From: Chrysoperla carnea
Lineage: Eukaryota > Arthropoda > Insecta > Neuroptera > Chrysopidae
NCBI RefSeq assembly: GCF_905475395.1
Contig: NC_058337.1
Location: 131,523,960-131,587,959, forward strand
Direction of reading: 5' to 3'
DNA: 64,000 nucleotides
The notes under the pieces are model-generated. The model was given only the letters and a program-made list of their open reading frames with translations. It did no database searches and had not been told where the DNA came from. How positions within the stretch are numbered: the first letter of the stretch is position 1; each line of letters starts with the position of its first letter. The position numbers were made by a program, and so were the translations under genes. Shown in pieces: positions 1 through 11,983 of the stretch.

Positions 1-390
1 TTACCGTTCCATAGCATCTTTCAGCCAATATTCATAAAATAAATACTTTCAAAAGGTCATTTGAAGGTGATTCAATATTTTAAATGAAAAACAAATAAAA
101 ACAAAATTTCCTGATCTAATAAAATATACAAAATAAACATGTTTTAGCTTTGATTAAAAATTATAATATTTTCAATTTTCTTTTAATAACAAATCAATAA
201 CTATTCTAAATGGAAAATTGAAAATATTTCATTTTTATTTATATGCAGTAAATTTACCTACATAAAAATACATTTATTTAGTAAGAGCTTTTGAGAGTTT
301 CAATATCACATTATTTTCACTTTAAGTACATAGAGTGCTAAATAAAAGTTTAAGTAAAAAATTACTTTTTAAGAGACAAGATTCTATTGT

Positions 391-679
391 ACTAGGTTAG
401 GTTATATTGGCTGTCCACGAAGGGCACACTTAAGCTATAGAGCCCATTGTGATACCATATATGTGTTTTACCACCTTTCCGCTGATAATTTCATTTATCA
501 GCTCCTCAATTTCAGAGGCTGAGTGCGCCTCCTTCATGCATATACCATGCACTATACCAGCCCATCTAAACTCTTAACTAAATTAATTTTTGTTGCGACG
601 GCGGGAATCGAACCCGCTACCCTATGCATACCGTGGACGGAGTTGGTTATGCCTTAACCAACTGTGCTAATAGGGCGAC
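391..679 (-). repeat. tRNA-derived SINE (copy 1, full length)
   Basis: Read on the minus strand, the head at about 679-595 is tRNA-like. It has an A-box type sequence (complement of 658-669, TAGCACAGTTGG) and a consensus B box (complement of 604-614, GGTTCGATTCC). A non-tRNA body of about 200 bp follows down to about 391. The same head and body recur in plus orientation at 42807-43050, which shows this is a dispersed family and not a tRNA gene. The body ends in a repeated AACCTA-like tail. Confidence 0.8.
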
Positions 680-1913
680 AAGCGTCTGTTAACTTTGTTG
701 TTAAAAATAAAATGGATTTTCTATTTTCCTAAAAAATTTTTGAATAACTTTTTTTTGGGCGAGTTTTTGAGTTTTGATCCTGAAAATCTGTATCAGGACA
801 CAAAAATATATAGAAAAATATCTGTAAATCCAGGGATCTCAATCCTCCTGGGAGCTTTTTCGGCACCTCAGCAGTTACGATTTATTGTCCACGCTATATA
901 TAATTAAGAATGTAAATATTGACCATATTTTCTATACTAAATAGAATGTAAAGAAAATATTATTTTTCATTTTCATTTAACACCAGTCGTCGTCCCAACC
1001 ATAATTATAAATAATATGTTTGTTATCAATACGTCATATCAATATGAGGAATAATATTATTAATATTGACAATGAGTACTCAATTTTTAAAGTGACATTT
1101 TTTATATATTTTTAAAAACATGCAAACAAAGATTAATAATCTATTTAACTTTAAAAGGTAGATAGAATTTTCATCATTTTATTTTTAAATATATTTTAAT
1201 AAAATTGTTATTAAAATCTCTTTCCAAAACTATCTAAAATTCAATAAAATTACCCATAATAAATGAATAATTAGAATTGCAAGTACATGAAAAGCGTAAA
1301 AATTTTCCGGTTTTTGTCCATAAGTTACGACACACCCAAAGAAATGGATTTTAGAGAGTCAGAAGTATGTTCTGTAAACTAAATAAATGTGCCATAAACG
1401 TTTTTTATGAATATCAATATATGGTGGAAGCGATGGAAAGAAAAACGGCAAGAAATCGTCTTTGCACATTTTCGAAAAACTTTGTACATACACTTTTGCA
1501 AGATTTCGCATGTTAACAACAACGAAATTGGGAAAGTATCAAATTGGTAGACGGAAATGAAGCATAGTGGATGAACCGTGGTTTTTGTATCTTATTTATA
1601 GAAAAATTTCCGACTGAATGACAGAGATTTAGTATCATGGTGATTTTCTTTTAAGGATGTATGACTATTTTGAACAAAAAGCTTGATTGACTAAATCTAA
1701 ATCAATTTTGAATATTTTAGTAGGGTTGCCCGATTATTTAAATAAATAATTAACTTCAAAAGTAGGTGATTTTATGGTAAAACGGTAAATGGATATGTTT
1801 TCATAGATTTCTCCAAAACTAGTCGGTTGATATTAAAAAAAAACTTTTAAATTAAAGTTAAAACCTTAATAAATAATGGAAAACAAAAAAACCTGTTGTG
1901 TCTGACTAATTAA

Positions 1914-2200
1914 GGATGTATGAGCACGATAGTGGGGACACAAAATAAAAAATATATATTTTCAATTTTGATGGTGAATTATGTTCTTTTTTCGATATCT
2001 GGAGTAATTTTCAAAATATCGAAAATTATGTTTAATTATTTATCTTTCGAAATTTCGAAAAGCAAGACAGATATCGAAAAATTTTATTTTTATTTTCGTC
2101 TCCATCCATGAAATTATAACAAAATTCATCATCAAAATTGAAAATAAGGTACAACGAATTTCAATCCTAAATCTAAAATTGCCTCGGTGTTCGTACAACC
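1914..2200. mobile_element. TTAA-flanked MITE
   Basis: The element is bounded by TTAA at 1910-1913 and 2201-2204. The outer ends are imperfect inverted repeats (AGGATGTATGAGCACGA on the left, AGGTTGTACGAACACCG read inwards from the right). A second inverted pair lies inside (about 1969-1990 and 2124-2146). Its right end is closely matched by sequence starting at 49056, also after a TTAA, so the family is dispersed. A TTAA target suggests piggyBac-type mobilisation, although the CCC terminus usual for piggyBac is absent. Confidence 0.65.
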
Positions 2201-2340
2201 TTAAATATTTTGTTTTTAATCTCCTTACTCCCTCCCTCCCATTACTTTTTTGTTCCATTGTGCCCAATCTACCCCTATATAATAACATTGTACTCACTTT
2301 ACGATGTTAATTTCTGTTTTGTACTTGCTTAATTTCGTTG

Positions 2341-2353
2341 TTGCTCAGTGTTC
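2341..2353 (+). promoter_or_regulatory. candidate initiator of the gustatory receptor gene
   Basis: TTGCTCAGTGTTC contains the arthropod initiator core TCAGT at 2345-2349, about 113 nt upstream of the start codon. Nearly the same 13 nt occur at 11849-11861 before the RHS gene. No TATA box is obvious upstream. Confidence 0.4.
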
Positions 2354-2459
2354 GCCTTCGTATCTGCCCGAAGCTTCACCAATTGTAACTCGATCAATCC
2401 TCCAAAGTGTAGACAAAGAAAATCATTTAGAAAAAATTGAATGTTCGTCTATTTAAAAG

Positions 2460-5400
2460 ATGAATTTTCCGTTGCAGAAGAACAAAATGAAACTTGTAAA
2501 ACCATATAATGGAATTCAGGATACATCAACGGCCAGAATGGATACCGGAGCATTAAAGAAAAATGTTAAAAATCCACAAACATTACACGAAATAATTAAA
2601 CCATTATTAACAATGGCACAATGTTTTGGGATACTGCCAGTAATGGGTATCAGATCACCAACACCAAATGATTTAAAATTTTCATTTCGATCATGGCGAT
2701 TTTTTCAAAGTATATTATTTTTAATAGCGATGTGTTCATTAGCATCTGGCAATTTTTATCAATTACATGCAGATGGTTTAAATTTTTATCGAAGCAGTAA
2801 GTTTCAGCAAAATAAAACTCAGGTCTAGATTAGGAACGTGTTTTTGATGTGTAACATCTTTCTGCTCGGTTGTTGTATATTTTTTTATGGTAGTGATTTT
2901 GTAATCCGAAGTAGAGCGCGAGCTATTTTATTTCATTTATATTTAAATACAACATCTTGTGTATCTACAGTACAATAGCGGAAGTTAATAACATGTCAGA
3001 CGTTATGTTGCACATCATACACAACTTCTGTAAGGCTCGCTCGTTTTGTTTCTTTCAATTCTCTTTAATTAGGTTTGAAATCTGAAGAGAGATAGCTTTA
3101 TATGATTATTTTTTCTGGACCTGAGGAAAAAATGCTACCATCACATCGAATGAGTTTAATTTTTTTTAGTTGGAGTTTTATTTAATATCTTTTCAATCAC
3201 GACAATGATTTTATTCATGAAACTAGCATATTATTGGCCAAAATTAATGCAAGAATGGGCAATTATTGAATCTCAAATGAGTATATATTCACCTAGTTTT
3301 AATTTACATCGGAGATTATACATAACCGCTGTTGTGATTCTAGTTTGTGCTACAAGTAAGTCAATGAGTCAAAGAAATGAAGTAATCATAGACATAAGTG
3401 CACTACGAGTTCTACTTTTGCAATATACTGCTGAGAAATGTTATCCCTAAATTTTATATGAAGTTTAGAAGTGCACCAAAATATACACTTTCAATAATAG
3501 CCTGGTGTCCCCTCAATAATTTCATTCCGGTAACGCCCATGAACATAGAAAGGCTCAGTCATGGTATCAAGTCGAAGTTTTCCGATTTTGCCCGTATAGT
3601 CCAGGAGCTGTCGATCTAAAAAGTTCCCTCATACGTGCATATATTTTTTTTAAAGAAAATAGATAGTTTAAAACTATAGGAATTCGAAACGGTAGGTTTG
3701 CGTGGTTTTGCAAAGCCGAAAAAATGTTTAAAAAAATTAATTATTAAAAAAATCGATAAATGTTTGTCTCTCATGTTGTGAAATGGTTTGCCTAAAGTAT
3801 ATTCTACAGAAAATTTCATTATCTTTCAGAAAAAATTTACGCAAACCAATTTTTTTAGCCGGGAGAGTCAGGCAAGCCTTTTAAAGTGTGTGATGAGGGA
3901 GGAAATTTCTCCCTCATTACGTAACATGATTTTTTTATTTTTATTTTGTTCCTTGCAGTGCCTACTTTAAGATTATCTTGGTTTGCGGGCTCAGAAACGG
4001 CCGGAAATGTCCAGCAAACCAGCTTAAAGTTCATCTACTCTGAACTCATTTTCAATAAATATAAACTAGAATAAATGTTTCGTTGTAAAATTACTATTGT
4101 TTTATGGTGATTTTTATTTTTTATTTTCTATTAAATACTTTTATTTTATAAAATTACTTTTCTATATTTTCTTTTGATATACTTTAGTACGAACTTTATA
4201 TAGGATATGACGTCTTGTTGTTTTTACGATTTGAAATAATGAAAGGGTAAATATAATTAAAGGAATAATAGGAAATTTTTATTTTGGATGGATTTAATAA
4301 TTTAATAGAGTGAAAACAATTATCAATTGTTAATGCTAAAACATAGTTTATTTTATTGATCATCAAAGTCAAACATAGTTTATATCATTAATCATCGAAG
4401 TCAATTTCATCAATACTCCAATGATTTCTATTTGTTGATTCTTTATCTTCTTCACTCTCTTCCTCTGATTCTTCGGTATTAATTTCTGCTCGCAAAATTT
4501 CTTCTACTTTTGAAGGTGCCGCTGGGTCTTTGTACCATAACGGTTCTAACTTATTGTCGCTATTCAATTGCCATCCACATTCAGTGGGTTCATATACGAC
4601 ACACAGAGGTTCAGTGGCATTTTGCCACATTGTATTTACAAATATTGTACGCAAAGTTTTCTGCGACAAGGTTTTCCAACATGGAGGAATGTTGCTGGAA
4701 TCGAAATTAATCAGATCTTTATAAAATTGTTCTTTAACGCTTGTACTTGCGAAAAACTTCAAGAACAATTCAAACCTAGCACTATTAATAGATGATGTAA
4801 ATTTACATCATTTTTATCGATATTGTACATTTCATTTGTAAATCGCTGTAAAATTTCCATTTTTTCATCATTATTGACATCTTCTGGATCTGTTAAATGC
4901 TCGAACATATGTTGGTACTCTTTATTTTGTATGAAAATATTCAGCGGTTTGATTTTTCCTTTGCGGACGAAAGCTGCAGTATAATCTGACCCCGTGAAGG
5001 CATGAAAACCTGGCAGAGCTCGACAAAGTGATGGACCTAATTCTTTTGCAAGATCTGTGCAACTTATGTAATTTATTTCAGAGCCAGATTTACTGATTAT
5101 CCAAATTTTTTGATGAGTAAATTTATGAATATTTCCTAAACAAATGACTAAGACATCAGTATCGACAGACCTTATCAAAATTTTTTTCTGGGGTGAACAT
5201 TTATTTAAATGAAAGAAAATTCTTGTGTCAGCTTCTTCATGGGAACAAGTATAATCTTCATTTAAGGTTCGTGATATCTTTCCATCAATATTTTTGTAGA
5301 CAAAGCATTTTTCCTCAACTGTCAAAAAAATTGTCTTGTCATTAATAAGAGAGCTGCATGAGTCATCTGTCCAATGTTCATATAAAAATTTGACTATTGC

Positions 5401-8400
5401 TTCCTTAAACTTAGAGTTATTCAAACTCTTATTGAAGTCAGTCGGTCTACTCTGTAAATAGTCGACTACTTGTATCTCACTATTATCTATCAAAATCTGG
5501 CTGTTGAATCCAATCCACATTGGAGTTTGTGTCACGAAAGGAACTGAAATCGCCCAAATGATGTCTCGGAGAATTGCATCTTGCTTGAAATTATGATTTT
5601 CTGCTGAAATATTTTCCAAATACTCATACGGATGAAGACATGTAGCAGCTCTTGGTTTTTTCATATATTTCGATATTTCGCGTGCATAAATATTTTAGAA
5701 ATGCATATATATTTTCTCTTCGTCTTGACGTATTATGCTGGGTGCCCTTCAGCAGATGCAGGTAGATTTTCAAGTATAGAGATGACAGAAAGAGAGAAAT
5801 GTATGTACATTCCGACCGAAAAGAATAACAATCTCTATCTTAGATTCTTAAAAACTACAGAAAGTATAGAAACTATCGTAGTTCTAGAAGCTCACCCCCG
5901 CAGCAACTTCATTATGTGTTTAAAAGAAAATATAGAAAAGTAATTTTATAAAATAAAAAATAAAAATCACCATAAAACAATAGTAATTTTACAACGAAAC
6001 ATTTATTCTAGTTTATATTTATTGAAAATGAGTTCAGAGTAGATGAACTTTAAGCTGGTTTGCTGGACATTTCCGGCCGTTTCTGAGCCCGCAAACCAAG
6101 ATAATCTTAAAGTAGACACTGCAAGGAACAAAATAAAAATAAAAAAATCATGTTACGTAATGAGGGAGAAATTTCCTCCCTCATCACACACTTTAAAAGG
6201 CTTGCCTGACTCTCCCGGCTAAAAAAATTGGTTTGCGTAAATTTTTTCTGAAAGATAATGAAATTTTCTGTAGAATATACTTTAGGCAAACCATTTCACA
6301 ACATGAGAGACAAACATTTATCGATTTTTTTAATAATTAATTTTTTTAAACATTTTTTCGGCTTTGCAAAACCACGCAAACCTACCGTTTCGAATTCCTA
6401 TAGTTTTAAACTATCTATTTTCTTTTAAAAAAATATATGCACGTATGAGGGAACTTTTTAGATTGACAGCTCCTGGACTAGTATGTTTTAAGCAATTTCC
6501 CGTCGAATACCGAATCTTTCTAGCATGTCAGTGAGTGAGTCACCTTCAAACGGGGCTATATTGCATTTTCCATTAAAGGAAAAAAGAAAATACCATGCCA
6601 ATCATGCTCTTTCAATCGGTAGAATTATTCAAAATTACACAAGGACCGATTAGAAGCATAACTATTTGTCGTTTATATTAACTTAAGAGTCATCTTTGCA
6701 CCCTACCTCCTACGGCACTGTAATATTCCCTGGTCAATCATATTCCATGATAATTCCCGATTGTCACGGGTTTTTTTGGCCATTCTGTGTTATGAGCGAT
6801 GGTTTAATATCAGTTTTTCTGCTGTTTATTATCTGAATATTAACCATAAATTAAATTTTAGTTGAAAATTCATTAGCAACATATTCATCAGTTGTAAGTG
6901 CACGATTGTGTGTGTCAAGAGGCACTGCATTACAGGCTTATTTTGAAGTACGATTTATGCCAGTATTCAATCGAATAGCATTTGCATATTGGAGAGGATT
7001 TCTATGCCAAGTAATAAATATAATCGCAACATTTGCATGGTCATTTATTGATGTATTTATAATAATGATTAGCATGGCATTAACGGAATTATTTCAACGA
7101 ATTGTGAATAAAATTAAAAGCGTTCATTTGCAGGTAAATTAGCCATCATCTAATATATCAGATACATTTTCTGTAGCTCTTTGGATACTTGCTAATCTCC
7201 CTTTGCGAAAGACAGGAAAGAGTTCTGATTTTGTCGTTTCACCTCCGGTACATCTATTCTCAATCTCTTCCAGCGTCTTCCATGCCTAGTTCGTTAACTG
7301 TAGAGCTCTTTGTAAGAACTTCAATCAATTAAAAGGTTGGAGTTCAAATAATTTTCAGTAATGGTTCCTACTTAGCACGGAAGTATGATTCCTTCACGAA
7401 ATAGTTCGTCGGCCGTTTTGTAGATTATTACTCCGCAAAGACCCGGTGCTCATATCAAAGTGACTTCTTGTGTCTTCGATAAAATTAAAATGTAGGAACC
7501 ACTTTGTTGATCCAATAATTAAAGCATGAAAACAAACTTTCACGTGCTGATTAAGATCGTCCGCTGAAAGCGGGCGAGCACACCTCATATAGTGGAGCCT
7601 TTCAAAAAACACTTGTTAGCTAAAAAGATAATACCAACAAAATATATACAGTGGAACCTGGTTAAGTGAAACATCAAAAGGCCTACAAATTTGTCTCACT
7701 TATAGAGGTATTACTCAGTGTTTCAGATATCCAGGTATAAAGAAATATATGTCTCATTTATAGAGGGTTCTATTAATAGAGGTCAGAATACAGGTTTAAC
7801 TTAAGTTTTTGACGCTTTTAAGATATTTTTAGAGCATTTTATTACATTTACATCAGATAAATTGCCTTGTTGACTAGTCATGTAACGGCCGGACTACTTT
7901 AATGACTAAATAAAATTTTAACTGAAATTCCTTCTTTGGAATGATTCTTAATTTAGAATGTGTCATTTTTAGGCAACTGAAGAATCAACATGGCGTAATA
8001 TTCGAGAAAATTTTAATAAAGTATCAGCATTATGTCGATTAACAAATGATACTGTCTCTGATATTATATTATTATCATTTACCAGTAATTTATGTTTTAT
8101 TTGTGCCCAAATTCTGCATAGTATCAAGTAAATATACAAGTATTTTTTAGAACTGTGTATATATATTCTATTCATTTTCCTACCACTATTAAATTCACTG
8201 GAGGAGATATTAAAAAAATTTGGACTGTTAATAAAAAATTCCCAGGCACGAGGATTCCGTTCAATCAACTCTGAAGTCTTTAAAACGTATCTGAAAATGT
8301 TTCCCATATCGAAGACAACATATTTACAATTCTAAAAAATACATTCTATATTATTTGAAATTTTCCATTAAACTTATGATGATTTTCTTTTAAATTTCAG

Positions 8401-9904
8401 CCCAATGAAACATGCTGCTGATGCAGTATATTTCTTTTTTTCAATGAGTTTTTTAGTAACAAGAACATTATTTCTAACATTAATCGCATCGAAAGTATAT
8501 GAGGCAAGTCGAAGTCCTTTACCACTTTTATTTAATGTACCTGGCTATTCATATTGTTTAGAAGTAAGTAAACCTTAAAATAACAAAATATCAGTCCCTT
8601 TTACTAACAAAATTACTTCGAACATCTAAAATTGTATCATTTTTAATCAAATCTACGCTTTGATATTGAATTTTCTGAATTTCTATTTTTTAGATTGGGC
8701 GATTTATACAACAAATCACATCAGAAATAATTGCGTTAACTGGAATGAATTTTTTTTCTGTTCGAAAAGAAATGGTTTTATCTGTAAGTTTGTGAAAAAT
8801 TTTCTTTTCAAAAGATCGAAATACATTTTTTTAGTCCATATTTAAACCAAATATAGGTCAGATTTTATTTTATATTTTACAAAATTCAAATTCAGCCATG
8901 GAAATTTCTTGATCGATATTTGATACTTTTTTCTTGAAGAAATCCGTGTAAGCATCTCAAATTAGTATCAATAATTTTTTATCATATTTATAATAAATAT
9001 TATAATAAATATATGAACTTGAAAAAAAAGTTTCAAACCTTGACTTTTTTTCAAAACTAAATTTAAAATTATCAACAGCAGGTCAAAAAAGTCACGGCCA
9101 CAATAATTTTTGATCAAAATAAATTATTTTCATTTTAAAATATTTTGATTTTTTAATTGAAGGGCATTTTAAATTTAAAATTTTTGATCATTGGTTTATG
9201 ATTAAATTTAAGATACTCACTTACAGTCCGTAGGCTAATGAAATTTTCGGCGCAGGATATGCACCTCGTAAGCTCCGATGTGACTTGGTTTTTCCTGCTG
9301 CCAGCGAAACATGTAGACATTTTCGATTTTTTAATAGCGTTCTCAGCAATTTGAAGTTGTGAGACAAAGGGGGCACGTAGAAACTTGCTTGTTAGTCGAA
9401 CATGCAGAAAATATAGAATGCTTTGCAGGCATATCACCCGTACTTACCCAAAAGGAGGAGAGGTATAGAGGAGCTCTATTTTCACATAAAAAACACTTTC
9501 AGCGTCAACTTCATGTCCAAGAAGCGGGGGCCGCAGCTCTCAACTGCTGGCCCCTTCAATACGCCCATATTCAGGGGTAGTTCGATAAGATTTTAGTATT
9601 ATGTAATAAGTTTTCCTGTTTTTGTCCTTCGCTGAGGGGGTCCCCGATCCCAGGGCTTCCCCTTTTTGCCCTATTGTAGTTCCAGCCCTAATCACAAACC
9701 TAAGTTACCTTTGAATTCCCCCAGTTCATCTTATTCATTTATTAAAAGCGACGTGTTCGTTTCTAGGTAGCTGGAACAATTATTACATATGAGCTTGTAT
9801 TAATTCAATTTAATGCTCAAACCGAAGATCTAGATTTACCAGCTCCTAAGAATGTGACACACGCGCTCATATTGCCAAACTGTTCGAAATATCCTGGAAA
9901 TTAA
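2460..9904 (+). CDS. Gr64-like: sugar gustatory receptor, Gr5a/Gr61a/Gr64 type (7 exons)
   Basis: Exons 2460-2796, 3171-3355, 6862-7133, 7973-8127, 8401-8563, 8694-8783 and 9767-9904 join with matching phases to about 446 residues, the usual length of an insect sugar receptor. The start is the first ATG after an in-frame TAA at 2454-2456; a second ATG at 2487 is possible. Near the N-terminus is the family-typical MAQCFGILPVMGI stretch. Several hydrophobic membrane segments follow. Exon 6 has ALTGMNFFSV and exon 7 TYELVLIQF, the conserved TM7 signature of gustatory receptors. These are ligand-gated cation channels of taste-neuron dendrites, with inverted seven-helix topology; sweet-taste function is inferred from family resemblance. 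Every exon is open and all splice sites are GT-AG, so the gene looks functional. A 2.9-kb transposon sits in intron 2. The exact paralog cannot be assigned. Confidence 0.9.
3597..6480. mobile_element. DNA transposon with ~560-bp terminal inverted repeats
   Basis: The left arm 3597-4175 is mirrored by the right arm 5922-6480 with only scattered differences and a ~20-bp insertion in the left arm near 4128. Both ends begin TAGTCCAGGAGCTGTC read inwards. A GTA lies just outside each end (3594-3596 and 6481-6483) and may be a 3-bp target duplication. The interior encodes one decayed protein on the minus strand. The element lies wholly in intron 2 of the gustatory receptor. The 60-codon frames at 3788-3970 and 6107-6289 are the same sequence in the two arms. 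Confidence 0.85.
4388..5664 (-). pseudogene. transposon-associated protein, frameshifted
   Basis: The frame 5664-4759 (301 codons) carries motifs of a dispersed animal family usually annotated as uncharacterized in mobile-element contexts: HEEADTRIFFH, RSVDTDVLVICLG and GFHAFTGSDYTAAF. I read this as a PIN/FEN-like nuclease core, with acidic residues in EEADTR and DTDVL. The C-terminal part, with ECGW and LEPLWYKDP, continues in a different frame from 4768 to 4388. That is a frameshift near 4759-4768. The N-terminal portion seen in longer relatives is missing, so the gene is a relic. The tail is very acidic (runs of E and S). Family recognition is from motif memory only. Confidence 0.65.
7648..7800. 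repeat. possible pogo/Tigger-like MITE fragment
   Basis: The segment begins CAGTGGAACCTGG, the kind of terminus seen in pogo/Tigger elements, and contains internally repeated TCTCACTTATAGAGG / TCTCATTTATAGAGGG words. No matching opposite end is clear. It lies in intron 3 of the gustatory receptor. A similar start, CAGTAAAACCCGTC, occurs near 13398. Confidence 0.3.
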
Positions 9905-11848
9905 TGTAATCTTTTCATAATTTCGTACGGCGTGGAATTGAATTTGCGTCAAAAAAAAGGAGCATTAATTTTTTGTAAAAAGTTCATTTGAGTAAATGTA
10001 TTTACACTACATTTCGTCGGCTTTATCGTTCGGCACTACAGAACATCAGGAATTTAATTCAAGAAAATCATATTTTCGAACACTTTGCAATTTCTGTATT
10101 TGAAGAGAGGTGTTAAACCTTTTATGATTTTCATGATTTTTGAGGCCTAATTGGATAAAAATAATCAAATGAAGTGAAATAATGGGCTTGTACAAACGAA
10201 AATGCGCATTATAAAATAGCATCAGCTCTTTCTGTGAATTTACACCGTCATACAATATCTTTCTTTTACTAACTACAAAAAAATATTTAGAACGGGTACA
10301 AAGTTAACAGATTACGCGGATGCTATTTGTATAATGAGCATTTTCTGCTATATATTTTCCCATTCTACTGATTTTTTTAGACTTTTATTAAATTGAAATA
10401 TATGAACGGTCTAAGAAAGTTTTCTGTAAATAAAATAAAAATAAAATAAATAATATTTGTATTTTTAATTAAAAATTAATAAATTTATTTTATAAAGTAA
10501 ATGAGTTGATTTATTTATTTGAAAATTTCAGAGCCATTGAATCTTTTAAGAATTTTCCAGCTTAAAGCCATTAAATTGTTTTCGATGATTACCTTACAAC
10601 GCATTCAGAACAATTTCTTTACAATTCAAAACATTTAAATTAAAAACATTTGGAAATGTACTTAAAATAATTATGTTAATCTAATTAAAAGAGAGAGTAT
10701 GCAATTTGATAACCTTTTGAGAACATCAAAATATTACGAAAGTCAAATTTTTTTGGACCAGATTATATAAAATAAATTTTAAGACAATATAGTATGATTA
10801 TAAAAAATTAATTGAAGAATTGTTCAGAATAGCTCTCTACTCTTCCGAAATAAACTTCAAAACTACACCGAATCACTAAACAAATCTGAGTCTATAAATA
10901 ACAAAGTTATTATTGGCTGGAAGCCCAGATACTCAGCAATCGATGGGAACGAAAAGGATGACAAATTAGCCAAAATTATTACTCCACTAAACGGTCCAGA
11001 ACCAATCATAGGGCATCATAAAGCACAATAAAAGAATGGATGGTACACGGATGTACCGCTAATGAGCAAACATTCATGGCCAGGACCATGCAAAAACTCT
11101 TCTAAACGCTTTTCATGGAAAAAGTCTTCAGAAGATTTGCAATTGGGGATAAATCATTTGAGAATACTTACTGACCTGCCTATGAAACTCAATAATCATA
11201 TGCTCAAAATCAACCGGTAACTACATAACTGGATTTTACTCCTCATATTTTTTTACCGGGCGCCCTATATGAAAATCGATTCTTGAGCCTTAACTCCAAA
11301 AATACGCCAAAGCATCCAACAATTTGGACAAAGCATTGAACAAGTCTCCTTTTTTGAGCTAGGAAATGTCGTACTTTAGGCTGGGAGATTAAAAAATAGT
11401 ATAAAACTCACGGCCAGAATAATGGATGCAACTTTCTGGCCTAAGATCCTAATATATGTACTATTATGAATCCACGCGGTTTACCACTGCGATGCAATCT
11501 AAGAAAGTGGCAAAATGAATAATTTATGAGTTAACCACAAATCACTCGCAATTTTTGTGCAACTGTTGAAAGCAAGTTGAGATGCAATTGCTTTTCATCA
11601 AGCAAGGCAAGTATTTTTTGCCACTAGTTTAGTCTTACCAGACAAAGGACTTTACTCTTTATTTTCGTGTGTGGTTAATATTATTTAGAAACTTTCGAAT
11701 CATTTTATAGCACTCACTAAATTTAAAATTGACCTCATTTTCAATCTATTTTTTTATCAAGAAAAAACAATTTTTTTTACAAAAATTATAAGCAGAATAT
11801 TAAAAACATGTAACCCTATCCTTGAAAATTTAGTATTTTGGTGGTGTG
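9905..11848. other. intergenic region between gustatory receptor and RHS gene
   Basis: AT-rich DNA without a supported gene. The only recognisable content is a decayed RNase H-like retroelement fragment at about 10870-11215. The 69-codon minus frame at 10046-10255 has no features of a real protein. Confidence 0.55.
10870..11215 (+). pseudogene. non-LTR retrotransposon RNase H domain relic
   Basis: The frame starting near 10905 reads GWKPRYSAIDGNEKDDKLAK, a degenerate version of the W-P-x-H-S-x-I-x-GNE-x-AD-x-LA motif of retroelement RNase H, where the usual histidine is replaced by tyrosine. A GPEP motif typical of Jockey-superfamily elements follows, and then a stop. A shifted frame after about 11085 continues with sequence like the region downstream of RNase H. 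Stops and frameshifts mean it is dead. Confidence 0.55.
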
Positions 11849-11861
11849 TTGCTCAGTGCTC
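11849..11861 (+). promoter_or_regulatory. candidate initiator of the RHS gene
   Basis: TTGCTCAGTGCTC includes TCAGT at 11853-11857, a match to the insect initiator core, about 130 nt before the start codon. It differs by one base from the 13-mer before the gustatory receptor gene. This implies a short, probably unspliced 5' UTR. No upstream TATA box is visible. Confidence 0.4.
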
Positions 11862-11983
11862 AACTTAAAAATTTTTTGTAACATAAATCTACTTCTAAGA
11901 ATTAACCTACTTAATTCATAGAAACAAAAAAAAATGAACTAAAACAATTAAAATAAAAGTGATAATTGATTCAATTTGAAAAC

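Larger units (their letters stand above)
1..2340. other. intergenic region upstream of the gustatory receptor
   Basis: No gene is supported here. Short open frames (for example 695-907 and 2040-2297 minus) are AT-rich, low-complexity and show no family features. The stretch holds a tRNA-derived SINE at 391-679 and a TTAA-flanked MITE at 1914-2200. A second TTAAGGATGTATGA word near 1652 may be a broken end of the same MITE family. Confidence 0.6.

Noticed and set aside
595-679. A functional tRNA gene
   Set aside because: The A and B boxes fit, but a non-tRNA body follows and the same unit recurs at 42807, so it is a SINE head.
2040-2297. 85-codon minus ORF before the receptor gene
   Set aside because: Most of it lies in the MITE at 1914-2200 and the rest in the receptor upstream region.
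3788-3970. 60-codon ORF, repeated at 6107-6289
   Set aside because: It is the same sequence in the two transposon arms and has no protein features.
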